This document shows positions 19,979-32,148 of a stretch of 64,000 nt of DNA, in pieces. Every line of letters starts with the position of its first letter. Position 1 is the stretch's first letter. This DNA is from Blasia pusilla (lineage: Eukaryota; Marchantiophyta; Marchantiopsida; Blasiales), in contig CM114274.1 of the NCBI GenBank assembly GCA_050084515.1, forward strand, positions 42,408,001 to 42,472,000. The letters run 5' to 3'. The notes under the pieces were generated by a model, which searched no databases, was not told where the DNA came from, and worked only from the letters and a program-made list of their open reading frames with translations. The position numbers were made by a program, and so were the translations under genes.

Positions 19979-20578
19979 GTGAAGAGGCAGCATCGAGGAA
20001 CGAATCCGGTGATTGATTTGGATGAGAAAATTATACCGCCCAGGTATTCAGGTACCCTGGACCCGTCCCAAATCCGTGATGGAGTTACTTCTCCAAAATC
20101 AGTGAATGTTTTATTTCAAAAGCCCTTTGTTGCTGGAAGTTTGCAACATCCTGTCATTGGGGTGGCTCAACAATATGGGATTCTGGTAATGGAGGTGGAT
20201 TGCAACCTAAAACAGTGGCATATATCTCGAAGCAACCCAGGACGTCGACCTACGTGCAGGGCAGAATCTGATGGCATTAGGAGAGCATGCGGCACTTTCC
20301 TAAATAAGAACTGTACAAGGACTTCACGACCACTGCATGGGTTTTGGGGACTCAAAACCTTTGATCGTTTCATGAGGACCGGGGATCAATTGAAGTACTT
20401 CTTCTGCCCAAATGAATCTTGTGCTTTCCGGAAGTCTTATCCGGCTGCCATTGGAGCTCCCGGGAATACCCCCACCATTTGGCCCATCGCTGCAGGTATA
20501 AACTGCACTCAAGACAAAGTGGACAATCTTACAAGTGTCGGTTTCAGACTCAGAGACGGGGAAGTTCGAGCATATTAG
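19979..20578 (+). CDS. Conserved exon block of the MULE-like gene (left copy)
   Basis: This 199-residue open block starts next to a possible acceptor (cttcaggcag) and has a close counterpart at 25970-25340 on the minus strand in the other arm. It lies between the DDE part and the SWIM finger. It has scattered Cys residues (FFCPNESCAF, CGTFLNK) but no domain that I recognise. Preservation of this block in both arms suggests it is coding. Confidence 0.5.
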   Translation: MKRQHRGTNPVIDLDEKIIPPRYSGTLDPSQIRDGVTSPKSVNVLFQKPFVAGSLQHPVIGVAQQYGILVMEVDCNLKQWHISRSNPGRRPTCRAESDGIRRACGTFLNKNCTRTSRPLHGFWGLKTFDRFMRTGDQLKYFFCPNESCAFRKSYPAAIGAPGNTPTIWPIAAGINCTQDKVDNLTSVGFRLRDGEVRAY

Positions 20579-21237
20579 CATTCTGAGAGACCTTCGCATT
20601 TCGTATTCAACCCAAGATTGATGTCAACATGTACCCGGAGAAGGTGGATGATCTCAATCCATTATTTCTGTTTGAATCTAGAAATGGGGTGAAGAGAAAC
20701 AGAATGTGCATGCCAACGGTGGAGAGAGCAAAGTGAATTGCGTAAGCTCGGGAGGCAAAAATGGAGATCATCGCCACGAAAGATGTCTTGAGTGGCAATG
20801 GAATAGGAAGGATGTATTGGGTCTGGAACAACACTGTAAATTCAAGTGTCACATGGGTGTATGTGGTGCACATCTGTTGCTTTCCCACATGTTCATGTGA
20901 TGACTTTGTCCAAAGAGAGACAAGTGGAAAAAGGTATTTCCCTTGTAAGCACATGTACTATGTGTTGCTGGTAGTTTTAAGAGAGTCGGAGGTAGGAGTA
21001 GGAATCCACCAACCAATTCTGTCCCTCAAAGAAGTTCGAAGTATTTCAAACAAACCACTTTGAGGATGCAAAATGAGGTTTTAGATTCTACTTTTATTTT
21101 TCCTCAACCTTCACTTTGAGCTTGAACTCTATTCAGACCTGGGCAAATGATAGATTTTTTCCAGACATTGGATGGAAAAAGTGATCGGTTCCACACTTAT
21201 GATTCCACTCATTTTTCAGTTTTCTAAATTTTGTGCA

Positions 21238-21268
21238 ATTTGCAACTCGTCGGACTCAGAGGGGTTGC
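21238..21268. repeat. Isolated palindrome copy at the MULE end of the left arm
   Basis: GCAACTCGTCGGACTC with a matching degenerate right half is the last copy before the arm ends. Its mirror is at 24683-24712. Confidence 0.6.
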
Positions 21269-21465
21269 CAAAATATGGAAGAGGAAAAAAAAACTGTGGG
21301 ACTGCTTAATATATGAACAAAAAAGTGCAAAAAAATTCAAACAAAAGTTTCCTCTCTTCAACCCAACGGAAACTCTCTTCAAAAAAAAGTATCTATTTCG
21401 GTTGAAGGTAGTTTCCTCTCTCCTCTCTCCTCTCTTCCTCTCTTTCTCTCCTCTTACCGCACCTC

Positions 21466-21557
21466 GAATAGGGGATAGTGAATTTCTAGTCTGATTGATC
21501 TCCACACTCTCTAAAATTTCACGTATGGCGGATTCACGGACGTGCTGAAGTTGAAAA

Positions 21558-21600
<43 letters not shown>

Positions 21601-24493
21601 TGATGCTCCTGCCGCATAGCTCCTAAGATGCAAGTGGAAGGCAATTTAGCTACTGAGGCGAGATAGCTGATGTATGTTAATGTGACAAAGTGACTATGGA
21701 TTGTTGTTGGAGTGCCTAATGGTGGAGGTGAATGCTGTGGATTGTTGCCGATTTACCCCTTTGCACTAGGAAGTCTACAGCCAAGCGATAGATGTGGTGG
21801 GTTTCATGATTTCTAAAGCATAGCAAAAATAGATGAAGACAAGGTTAGTGGACATCGAGGGCGGAATAGAGTTGGATAACACTATGGAATATATCCGCGA
21901 TGCCAACAAAAAAGTTTTCAAGCAGGCGGTTGCAAGGGTGGAACTACGGGACCAAGAAAAAGGAATGTACAACTCCTCCGCAGAGTTGATTTGGATGCTA
22001 CCGACATGATTCTCATCGGAGCTACTCTGATTGCGAGTACTACCTTTGGGGGGAGAGAGAGAGAAAGAGAGAGAGAGAGACGATCCATATTTGTTGTTGG
22101 AGTAATAGTGGGGAGGCGAAGATGGGAATTCCTTGGCTCCCAATGTGCCGACAGTGGTTGTGATGGCGACGAATTGAATAAGTATTAAGGGAGTGGGGTT
22201 GAAGTCAAGTCGATGAGTGGTGGGGTGGGGTGGGGTGGATGGGTGATGTGTTTATTGTATTGAACCTACTAGTGAACAAGAGCAGAAGATTCAGTGCCGG
22301 CAAGAACTCCACTGGCTAGACTCGAGAATCGGGGCGAGCTGTAAGGGGGCATACTCCACAATGCCACGCTAACACATAAAGATTGATAGAGTACGCCTTA
22401 TGAATAGCAATCGCTGTACTGCAAATGGTGATGCATTGCCTTAAAACACTACGACAACTCACAAAAAATCTCAACACAACAGAAATGAAAAGAAGTGTCT
22501 AATAGCTTTTCTGAAAACTGCACAAGTATTCAGCAAAACGAAGAACTCACAAGGCAAAAATTCACCAATGGAGTTGAGTCGGATACTTCCACTCGAATCA
22601 AGCTTAACCACACACCCTCCTTCGACTTTCATACACAAATCCCTCCACAAAGCTCTTGAGAAAAATGAAGAGTGAGAGCGCGAAAGAGAGAGAGATTTCC
22701 CGCCTTTGGACGACGGCATGCTTGAACGAAGCCCGCAGGTTTAGGCTTCTAGCAACTTAGGGTTAACTTCATTTCCTCACATTTCCTTCTTAAGATCTCT
22801 GGTGACAATATCTTCTCCTGACAATATCTTCTCCTGACTCCTAAAAAATAAAAACTTAAAAGGAACACCCACACATGGAAAAAAAATCGTAAACCCTAAA
22901 TTTCGTATCATTTTTTTTTTTGCCCCTTACTTCCTTGAGCAACTTCCATGTACAAACAGAGAATTAATTTTGCCCTATTTTTATTATAAGCCTTTCCTTA
23001 TATTAAAAATACCCTTAAGTTCTTCCACAAAACTTTATAAGTCTTCCGTAAAATCGAATTTTAAAACCCTATACTTTGTCGTACGTGATGGGTCTCTTAC
23101 GTGGAAGTGAGACCCCCGAGAGGTAAATGCCATTTTGAGTATATAATCAAATTTCTATTTTTGGTAAGTGGCCATTGACCTCCTATATCAGGTCAAGAGC
23201 CAAGGAGGTGACTTGGGAACATAGGGCACCATGGAGAGAGCTTGGGAGAGGGGAGGGATATACCTCAAGGGGAGAGAGCTTGAGAGTTCATTCTCTCTTT
23301 GTTGAACCTCTTGGCATGAGGCAACGGAGCTATGGTCTTGCTTGCCTTGTGTGTATAGCCTAAGCCTCTCATTAGGAGAGTGGGTTTGGTTTGACATTGA
23401 TAGAGACATGTGAGAGTACACACATGTGAGAACTATGGTGTTGTGAGAGAGATTGGATCTTATTTTACAAAGAAAGAATAAGTAAGTGAGAGAGCTTCAT
23501 CGGGGCTCACTAGTCACTTGCTGGTTTTGCAGGTTAGAGATCTTATTCCTTGTTCAACGGTTCATGGGAGTGCTCATCGGAGCAAGAGCCGCTTACTTGT
23601 GATGTTTCATTTGCCGATTTTTCACGTGGAAGAGTGACGCACGGAAGCGTTGCCCAATTTTTGATAGGGATTGAGTATGGGGGCGGGTTGCCCCATGCCG
23701 ATGCTCTCAAGAGCATCATGTAGCTTTTTGATTTGTATTTTCATAGGTTTTACATTTTCATTGGAAGAAATCAGCGCGGAAGCACTACCTAATTTTTTGT
23801 AGAAGAAAGAGACATTGGGCTTTAAGACAATCCCCGTCAGTTTTTATTGGAATGTTTGATTCAAAATATTTTTTCAGGCCGTCGTAGATTGTGAAGTTAT
23901 GCATGCTATGCAATAGATGATGCGCAATTTGGAGTTGTGAGGAAAAAGTGATGGTCAATCTTGCAAAAATTCCATTGCTAGGCCATTTTTAGGGTTAAAT
24001 TTTTCAAACCCTAAACCAGCCGCCACGCCAGCGGCGGCTGTCGCCGTCATAGTCACCGTCGACGGTCAATCATCACCATCAATGGTCAATCGTCACCATC
24101 AACGGTCCATCGTCCACCATTGGCTGCCACCGCCGCCTAGCGTTGCTCAGAGCTGCATTCATCTGTTGTCCACCCTTTGGTTGGCATTGCCGCCATTACG
24201 GAGTGGAGGGTCTTCCACGACCATCGTTGATTCTCTGACTTGCGCCGCCACCACGTACTTTGTTTTGGCCGCCACCGTCATCGTAGTCTCGTCATCAACC
24301 AATGATAGCACATGACCTCGGGTTATGGTGTTTGAGTTTTCATTTCATGCTGCTATGTTGTGATTGGTAGCCGCTCGACGACGATCGAGTACCGTGTTGT
24401 GATCCCCATAGCCGCTACGCGCCGCGGATTGCTGCCTCGTGCCGCTCATGGCCGCACCACACTGTCTCGATCGTGGAGTTGCTCCTTCATTAA
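21466..24493. other. 3.0-kb spacer between the inverted arms
   Basis: The spacer has no palindromes of the arm type and no confident gene. It contains an (AG)n tract at 21561-21594, a second purine tract near 22053-22080, a tandem duplication of 'tgacaatatcttctcc' near 22803-22838, and a low-complexity stretch rich in 'atcaccatcaa' near 24060-24110. The frames at 21775-22143 and 23175-23421 do not look like known proteins. Both arm ends next to the spacer are pyrimidine/purine rich. Confidence 0.6.
21561..21594. repeat. (AG)n microsatellite
   Basis: Seventeen uninterrupted AG dinucleotides in the spacer. Confidence 0.95.
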
Positions 24494-24903
24494 GAGGTGC
24501 GGTAAGAGGAGAGGAAGAGAGGAGAGAGGAGAGAGGAAACTACCTTCAACCGAAATAGATACTTTTTTTTGAAGAGAGTTTCGGTTGGGTTGAAGAGAGG
24601 AAACTTTTTGTGTGAATTTTTTTGCACTTTTTTGTTCATTTATTAAACAATCCCACAGTTTTTTTTTCCTCTTCCATATTTTGGCAACCCTTGTGAGTCC
24701 GACGAGTTGCAAATTGCACAAAATTTACAAAACTGAAAAATCAGTGGAATCATAAGTGTGGAACCAATCACTTTTTCCATCCAAGGTCTGGAAAAAATCT
24801 ATCATTTGCCCCGGGCTGAATAGAGTTCAAGCTCACAGTGAAGGTTGAGAAAAAAATAAAAGTACAATCTAAAACCTCATTTTGCATCCTCAAAGTGGTT
24901 TGT

Positions 24904-27900
24904 TTAAAATACTTCGAACTTCTTTGAGGGACAGGTGGTTGGTGGATTCCTACTCCTACCTCCGACTCTCTTAAAACTACCAAAGCAACACATAGTACAT
25001 GTGCTTACAAGGGAAATACCTTTTGCCACTTGTCTCTCTTTGACAAAGTCATCACATGAACATGTGGGAAAGCAACAGATGTGCACCACATACACCCCTG
25101 TGACACTTGAATTTCTGATGTTGTTCTGACCCAATACATCCTTCCTATTCCATTGCCACTCAGGACATCTTTCGTGGCGATGATCTCCATTTTTGCCTCC
25201 CGAGCTGCTGCAATTCGCTTTGCTCTCTCCACCGTTGGCCTGCACATTCTGTTTCTCTTCACCCCATTTCTAGACTCAAAGAGAAATAATGGATTGAGAT
25301 CATCCACCTTCTCCGGGTACATGTTGACATCAATCTTGGGTTGAATACGAAATGCGAAGGTCTCTGTAATGCGAACATGCTCCGAACTTCCCCCGTCTAT
25401 GAGTCTGAAATCGACACTTGTAAGATTGTCCACTTTGTCTTGAGTGCAGTTCGTGCTTGCGGCGATGGGCCAAATGGTGGGGGTATTCCCAAGAGCTCCA
25501 ATGGCAGCCGGATAAGACTTCCGAAAAGTGCAAGATTCATTTGGGCAGAAGAAGTACTTCAATTGATCCCCGGTCCTCGTGAAACGATCAAAGGTTTTGA
25601 GTCCCCAAAACCAGTGCAGAGGTCCGTCCTTATGCTGATTCTTATTTAGGAAAGTGCCGCATGCTCTCCTAATGCCATCAGATCCTGCCCTGCAGGTGGG
25701 TCCACGTCCTGGGTTGCTCCGAGATATATGCCACCGTTTTAGGTTGCAGTCCACCTCCATTACCGGAATCCCATATTGTTGAACCACCCCAGTGAAAGGA
25801 TGTTGCGAACTTCTAGCAACGGAGGGCTTTTGAAATAAAACATTCACTGATTTTGGAGAAGTAACTCCATCACAGATTTGAGACGGGTCCGGGGTCCCCG
25901 AATACCTGGGCGGTATAATTTCCTCATCCAAATCAATCACCGGATTCGTTCCTTGATGCTGCCTCTTCACCTGCCTGAAGTCAAGATACTTATCTGGTCT
26001 CCACGAGTCTCGTTCGGACTACTCTACCACCATCTGTATGGGACGTCTTGAAACCCGCCCACGAATATCCCCACCAATGTGTACGTCTTGCTCGAGTGGA
26101 GTTCCAGCTACGCACCGGTTGAAGGCTCGACATACAATTTTTCATCACCAGATCTCACAGCCGCCGTGACATAGAGCTCGTAGATCGACGGCCCTTTTCC
26201 TTTTGTTATGCCTTTTGTGAGAAAGATATGGGATGCTGCACACTGTAGCATTGCTCTTGCCTGGTCTTGTTGGCATGCCTCCACAAGTGAAATTCGTTGG
26301 CATGCTTGTTACGACCTCCAGGAGGAATGAACACTTTCTGCTCCACTTGTGTTGGGGCAGAGGGCATTTTCATGAACGTTCAATCCCTGCAACGACGGCA
26401 ATGTTAGAAAGGAACGAAAATAACCCAGGAGTCAAAGAAATAAGCGACCTGTCGGAACCAGACGGGTTGCAGGCCTGAGGCATCCCATGAACGACTCTAC
26501 GACCCGATGGAAACCGACGTGTTGTAACCTTAAACCCACCTACTGCAACCCGTCGGAACCCGACGGGTTGCAAGGCCAAGGCATCCCATGAACGACTCTG
26601 TGACCCGTCGGGTCCCGACGGGTTGCACACTCGGGTTGCACCAAACATCTGGATGCAACCCGTCGGTTTCCGTCGGGTTGCATATAGACGAGTTGCAAGG
26701 CCGAGGCATCCCATGAACGATTTAGTGACCCGTCAGATCCCGACGGGTTGCACACTCGGGTTGCACACTCGGGTTGCACCAAAAATCTGGATGCAACCCG
26801 TCGGTTTCCGTCGGGTTGCACACTCGGGCAACCCGTCGCATCCGACAGCTTGCTTGGGTTCTTGGGTTTGAAATCCATATAATTCCCACGCTTCTCACCC
26901 TAAGCTACAACTTTACAAAAAATTCTCAGCGTGAGCTTGACAAGACAAAATAGTGAACTCACCTGCCGCATGAAGTTTCCCCATTGTCTCATACGTACAG
27001 TCCACCAACTCAACCAAGAGCACAACTCTTTGTACTTCCCCTCAATCGCATGCTTCCTCCACCACCCATGAAGTTCTTCCTGGCAGTCCATGGCCTGCTT
27101 CAAGGTTTTGTTGTCCTTGCACCGTTGGAGTAGAGTGACATGCTCTGTCCTCTTATTCTCCTTGATGCAAGATTTGGTGTACCGGGTCACAGACTGTTGC
27201 CAATGGAAAGCATCCGACCTTTCCCTCTCCGGTTGAACCTCTCCACCCTAGAACACTTCCCGGATAGCAATCCACCCAGGTTGTGCATTGTCCGCCATGA
27301 ACCCATAAATTTCCGGAAGTGGCCTTTTGTTTTCCTTCACCACCTCCAATAAGAGTAACCAGCACATCTTCAAACCTCCAACGTCTTCTGCCTTTACTTC
27401 ACACACAAATATAGTTTTGAGTCCCTTCTCCACATGGTCATAAACGTGAGCACCCATCGTCAACCATCCGTTCAGCAATCTGTAGCAAATATCAAAGCTG
27501 ACCCAGCTCCCATAAAGATCTTCCCCTTCCCTCATTCGATCTATAAGATCGAGACCACTCGACGGACCTGTCGTTGACATTTTGAAGACATAGGCCTTGG
27601 ATCCCTCGCCTCCTTGGCCCATGAACTGCCATCTCTGAATGAATGGAAATATGGAGTTGGCCTTGATTTTGGCAATGGCATCCATTTCGGCCGTCTTTCC
27701 ATCCAGAACTCGTATGTGACGCAGCAAATTCCGGAAGCATTCAGGATCAGCGAGAAATGCGAGATTTTCCCAGAGTTGTTTCTCCTCAACCACGGTGATC
27801 TCGCCTTGTCCAGGGATTCCAAGCAATTGTTTACAAATTTGTGATGCCGTTGTGAGCTTGATCACCCCGGGCTTTGAACCCGGAGAGTTTCTGAAGACCT

Positions 27901-28968
27901 CGGCTACTTTCTTCGCCACATCCTCCTTGATGTGTCTTTGAATTGCATCGGTCACAGGATGAGTGTGGGAGCCAACATGAACTGCCAGCCTTGTATACTC
28001 TGACGTGGAGCCCAAGTCATGGACAATGAAAAATATGTATGCAGGACACGCTCCAACGCAGAAGGGCGATGCCTGACAATGAACACATCGATGGCCTCCC
28101 GGCGGTATTGTGGCACCCACCTCGTATGGAGTTTCTGCATTCTTGGGGGGGAATTGCGACGTATTGACTCGCCCGTTGCGCTCTAGATACGGGCATGCTG
28201 GACTTCTACACTCCAAGGCTCCAACGCATTGGCGGCGGGAGACAATCCAAGGACCATCTGGGATGGAAGCACTGGTCCGTTGAAGCCTGCACCATCGATG
28301 ACAATCGACTTTTTCGTCCCATACCCTTCAGCGCCCTCCATCCTTCTTTTGAGCAGGAGCAGCAAGTGGAGGCAACTCAAAAATGCAATTACCATCGTAC
28401 GTAGGCGGCAGCTTGTCGACAAGAATGTGCTTGAACATTTTCAAGGGCAGAGACGAAAGCAAACTATTTCCTGATACTCGCAAGAGGAACGAGTAGGCGG
28501 ACACAGGCCCGATTGGTGTCCGACAGATCCACTGAGGTTGATAACATCCGGAATCTCTTGGGAAGAACAACATTGTTACGAGTGTGCGGTTGGAGTCGGC
28601 CGGATCTGCAGAGCTTGGAGTTGCAAACGAGACCTCGGAGCACTAGGAAATTCTAGACCGTCTACTTGGGAAACAGACGAATTCGAGGCGGGCCGCCGAA
28701 ACTCAGATTGACCATTTGCTCTGGTAGGAGATTCCATACTTTACGGTCCGAGGTCCTTTGGCTGGACCGTCTCACCTATTATGTCTTCCGTACCTTCCAT
28801 CCTAACATCTTTGGATACAAAGATGGTTACAATTTGAAGAAGAAATCGAATAGACAGAAAATTTTCATCCACTGCTACGAAAGACTCACGAGATTGGGGT
28901 CGAATGATTTCTGATTGAGGAAGGGCCGCCAGATGACTGCCACAAGTGAGCTTAACATAATTATCCAT
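24904..28968 (-). pseudogene. MULE-like transposase gene with SWIM finger, right copy
   Basis: The minus-strand gene begins at ATG 28968 (MDNYVKLTCGSHL). The main block 28216-27248 carries the zinc module and the DDE-like region with GFMADNAQPGWIAIREVF, directly followed by TAG where the left copy has Trp. The next block (27190-26940) keeps the frame that is lost in the left copy. Intron about 26940-26400 contains palindromes. The block 25970-25005 reaches a SWIM-like TCSCDDF, but an indel shifts the second half of the finger out of frame. The two arms break at different points. The gene would encode the transposase for the composite element. Confidence 0.7.
26440..26850. repeat. Palindrome array inside the MULE-gene intron, right arm
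   Basis: About eight palindrome copies with arms like GCAACCCGTCGG and centres such as 'gaacc' or 'ttt'. An extra satellite-like phrase 'gttgcacactcgg' is repeated around 26625, 26750 and 26815. Confidence 0.8.
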
Positions 28969-29179
28969 TCCAAGAAGATTCCTACGGGAGGAGACTGAGA
29001 ATGAGAAGGAGAATGAGAATATTTAATTTATAGTGAATAGGAAAGAAAGATACTCGGATGATTTTTACCGACAAGATGAATTCGGTGGGTGACATTGTCG
29101 ACACAATGGATCCATTCAGAACACATTCAATTCTGTTGCAATATGTTACCGGATTTGGGAAGCGAGGGTTGCGATCACA

Positions 29180-29830
29180 CTTGGAACCCATCGGAGTCGT
29201 GGTAACTCGAAATTATCCGGCTAACGAAGCCTCGCAACCCGTCGGCATCGGACGGGTTGCACGTCGCTAAACATTGTCGGCGAGCAACCCGTCGCTCTCC
29301 CGAAATTTCTTTGGGATACCGCTCCTTCTTGCTCGAAGATGCCGGAGGCGTGCAAACCATCTGTTCCCGACGAGTTCCGCGGGTGCCTCACCTTTTAGCC
29401 CAAAGACGGCGAGGCGTGCAACCCGTCGCCGTCCAACGGGTTGCGCAAGGGCCTCGCCTTGTGGTGCAGCCAGCCAGACTCCGACGACTTGCACGGGAAG
29501 CCATCGTTCCTAACCCTTGATGAGGGAAGCATGCAACCCAACAGTCTCCGACGGATTGCCCAAAATACGTCCCGTTCCCGTCCCAGACACGGCGGAGGCG
29601 CGCAACATGTCGATCTTCGACGGGTTGCGCGGGTACCTCGCGTTGTTTTCCGAAGACGACGTAGGCGCTCAACCCGTCGGTCTCCGACGGGTTGCTCGCA
29701 CACGTGGCGACGTACCCAGGATGGCGGAGGCGCGCAACCCGTCGGTCTCCGACGGGTTGCTCGCGCACGTGGCGACATACCTAGGATGGCGGAGCCGCGC
29801 AACCTGTCGGACTCTGACGGGTTGCGATTT
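29180..29830. repeat. Palindrome array between the divergent genes, right arm
   Basis: About eleven palindrome copies at 60-70-bp intervals (for example near 29233, 29417, 29668 and 29733) fill the region between the MULE start (28968) and the methyltransferase TATA box (29915). Neighbouring units at 29668 and 29733 share a longer repeat with 'cacgtggcgacgtaccc.aggatggcgg', showing local unit duplication. Confidence 0.9.
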
Positions 29831-29914
29831 TTCACGTCCAGACTTCCGTAACATCCGGCACGTCGCCGTCGAAAGGACGATGGGACCCAACGGTCAGCCC
29901 AACGGCTAGAAAAG

Positions 29915-29922
29915 TATAAATA
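29915..29922 (+). promoter_or_regulatory. TATA box of the right methyltransferase gene
   Basis: TATAAATA followed by GGGC, matching the mirror-image site at 15393-15400. About 290-370 bp lie between it and exon 1. Confidence 0.55.
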
Positions 29923-30205
29923 GGGCAGAAATCGCTCATTTCCGGTTTCTCATTTTGCGATCTTCATTCCTCACTCCTCACTCACTCTCCCAGCAGAAAT
30001 TGATCGATGATCTGAAGGGGCATTTCACGCGGCGACACATCGCGAGTCGATAGGAGGGAACGAGAGCGAGACGGTTCGACCGAGCGATATCGGGACGATT
30101 CGAGCTAACCATCAAGGCGAGACGAGCTCCCATCTCGACATCAGCAAGGCGACTGATCAAGGGATTCGTCGTGGACATAGGTGGAGGCATTTCCGGCAAA
30201 AATAA

Positions 30206-30829
30206 CGAGGAAAAAAACACAAGCCAACAAGTCTGGGAGCTTCACTCCCAAGTCCATTAGGACTCTGCGTCGACTTCTCTCTGGCCTTGTTCGCGAATGA
30301 AATTAGGCAGCAGGAAATCGAGGAGCGGGAAAGGGAAGTGAAGATGCACAACCAAGTGCTTCTGGCGAGACGTGTTCAAGCGGCGCTAGATAAACAGAAC
30401 GAAGAGGCCGAGACGTCGCAGGCCTTGAAGAAAAGGATCGCAGACGAAAAGAGAGAAAAGAAGCGTCTGGACGCGTCGGTGAGGAGGGCAGAATTGGCTA
30501 AAGCGAGGCGGGAAAAAGCAATAGCCATTGATGATAGCCCTGCCCGTCGAACCGCAAGTGTTGAGATGCGGGAAATGTCCCCCACAAAGTCCGGGGACAC
30601 AATCAACATAGTGGAAACAACACCAGTTCAAATTGATGACGACGAGGTCATGAGGACCGCCAGCGTGGAGATGGTGGACATGGCCAAAGAAGCCGAAGAG
30701 CGGTCATTCTCGACTCCAAGCCCGGCGGAGGACATCGACCTCTATCGGATCGACGAGTTCCCAATCGATTTGCCAGCCCCTGTCTCAGACAAGTTAGCTG
30801 GTCAAGAAACTGACTCCATTTTCGAGCGG
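30206..30829 (+). CDS. Exon 1: coiled-coil N-terminus, right copy
   Basis: The frame is open from 30206 (just after an in-frame TAA at 30203) to the donor gtaaga at 30830, and no ATG precedes the conserved part; the first in-frame Met is in MHNQVLLARRVQ (about 30342). An upstream first exon is possible. Heptad-like Glu/Arg/Lys repeats predict a coiled coil. The acidic tail repeats the phrase (R)TASVEM twice, absent as a repeat from the left copy. The exon ends in phase with exon 2. Confidence 0.6.
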
Positions 30830-30919
30830 GTAAGAGAGGTTCTAGGTTTATTTAATTATGTGAATTGCAATTCATTGGGATTTCAGTGTAGCTTATTCCT
30901 CTTGTCCCGGTTCTGACAG

Positions 30920-31150
30920 GTGGTAAAGCAGATGGCACTCATGGAGGGCCACAACGCCCGAGGATTCCACTCTGCCGAAGAATCAGGATTTCTTCATCTG
31001 GGATGGAAATCACAGGTTCATGGCGTGGACCAAGTTTGCGGAGGAGCGCCCCAACTCATTGGAGGCACATTTCTACGTGAAGGCACTGGTCCATCACCCA
31101 TACCCTCATCACATGGCAACGGTGGAGATGGCAATGCATGCCATGAACAC
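30920..31150 (+). pseudogene. Exon 2: ParB-like domain with internal deletion, right copy
   Basis: The exon begins identically to the left copy (VVKQMA.MEGHNA) and ends with the same 'gccatgaacac' before gtgagt. Between 'cactctgccga' and 'tttcttcatctgggatgg' about 240 bp present in the left copy (13197-13437) are missing. The loss removes the first strand, the Arg-containing loop and the first helix of the domain, leaving only the DGNHR part, out of frame. Confidence 0.75.
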
Positions 31151-31164
31151 GTGAGTATCTTTAA

Positions 31165-32135
31165 CACTTTCGCAACTCGTCGGACTCCGACGGGTTGCTA
31201 GACTGCACGCTTTTCCGGATGTTTTTTTAAGATTGCAACTCGTCGGACTACGACGGGTTTCTGGAATGCACGCTTTTTCGGATTTTTTCTTAAGATTGCA
31301 ACTCGTTGGACTCCGACGGGTTGCTTTTATCTGACGCTAGGCGGATGTTTTTAAGATTGCACTCGTCGGACTCCGGCGACTTGTTTGATGGAACATAGAT
31401 TTAACTAGTTTTTGGCCCAAAGCAAACCGCCGAGTCCGACGGGTTGCTGACAAAGTCGCCTTGTGAGGATGTTTTTGAAGAATGCAATCGGCCAAGTGGT
31501 CGGACTCGACGAGTTGCTCGAGTGGATCTGCGAGTTTAGAAGGTTTTTCCCCAAAGCAACCCGCCGGAGTCCGACGGGTTGCTTGCCTCAAAGCTATTTT
31601 TCCCCATATCAACCCGTCGGACTCACGGGTTGATTCGCCAAAATAGATTTGAGGCAAGCAACCCGTCGGACTCCGACGGGTTGCTTTGGGAAAAACCTTC
31701 TAAACTGCGATCCTCGAGCAACTCGTCGAGTCCGACGAGTTGCATTCTTCAAAAACAACCTCACAAGGCGACCTATCGAGCAACCCGTCGGACTCCGACG
31801 GTTTGCTTTGGGCCAAAACTAGTTAAATCTATGTTCAATCAAACAAGTCGCCGAGTCCGACGAGTGCAATCTTAAAAACATCGAAAAAAGCGTAGTCTCG
31901 CAACCCGTCGGAGTCCGGACGAGTTGCAATCTTAAAAACATCCGAAAAGCGTGTAGTCAAAGAACCCGTCGAGTCCGACGAGTTGCTTACCTAGCATTAG
32001 CAAATCTGAATGCAATCCGTCGGACTCCGACGGGTTGCATCATTTAGCTTGTTGCTAGAATCCGGCCCTAAGCTGTGACGACCCGTCGGAGTCCGACCGG
32101 TTGCAGGAACCCATGTAATTTCCTGACGGGTTGAG
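31165..32135. repeat. Palindrome array inside intron 2 of the right methyltransferase gene
   Basis: About sixteen palindrome copies at 50-65-bp spacing in the intron 31151-32148 (for example the perfect unit 31658-31684). The left copy of this intron has about twelve, so the array has changed length since the copies separated. Splice signals (gtgagt, gtgcag) are kept. Confidence 0.9.
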
Positions 32136-32148
32136 TTTGGATGTGCAG

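Larger units (their letters stand above)
17097..21063 (+). pseudogene. MULE-like transposase gene with SWIM finger, left copy
   Basis: Exon 1 runs from the ATG at 17097 to 19108, with a one-base deletion near 18964 (the right copy keeps the frame). It encodes a Cys/His zinc module (ECRSPACPYLE ... CPHCQASPFCVGAC ... HVGSHTH) like the GCM/WRKY-type zinc domain of MULEs. Next comes a DDE-like region with GFMADHAQRGWIAIREVF (second Asp region) and FHWQQSVTRYTKS. Intron 19109-19559 (gtgagt ... ttgcag) holds palindromes. Later coding blocks (19560-19800, 19979-20578, 20761-21063) end in a SWIM finger, TCSCDDF with CKHMYYVL. Frame changes between the later blocks leave the exact exons uncertain. 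Such proteins cut and paste MULE elements. This copy is frameshifted. Confidence 0.7.
8328..21465 (+). repeat. Left arm of a giant inverted repeat (composite element, copy 1)
   Basis: This 13.1-kb arm is the reverse complement of 24494-36132. Homology begins at 'gaatcatacggg' (8328) and stops exactly at 'cttaccgcacctc' (21465), mirrored by 'gaggtgcggtaag' at 24494. A 150-base comparison near 17.9 kb gave seven differences. The arm contains a minus-strand ParB-methyltransferase gene, a plus-strand MULE-like gene and arrays of 27-bp palindromes. Two inserts occur only in this arm: a gag-protease piece at 14099-15035 and a mitochondrial-type rRNA piece at about 15557-16387. It may be one of two copies of a transposable element inserted in opposite orientation, or an inverted duplication. 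Confidence 0.9.

Noticed and set aside
29978-30351. Minus-strand frames opposite the 5' region of the right methyltransferase gene
   Set aside because: They lie antisense to the 5' UTR and exon 1, and the left-arm mirror does not keep the frames.
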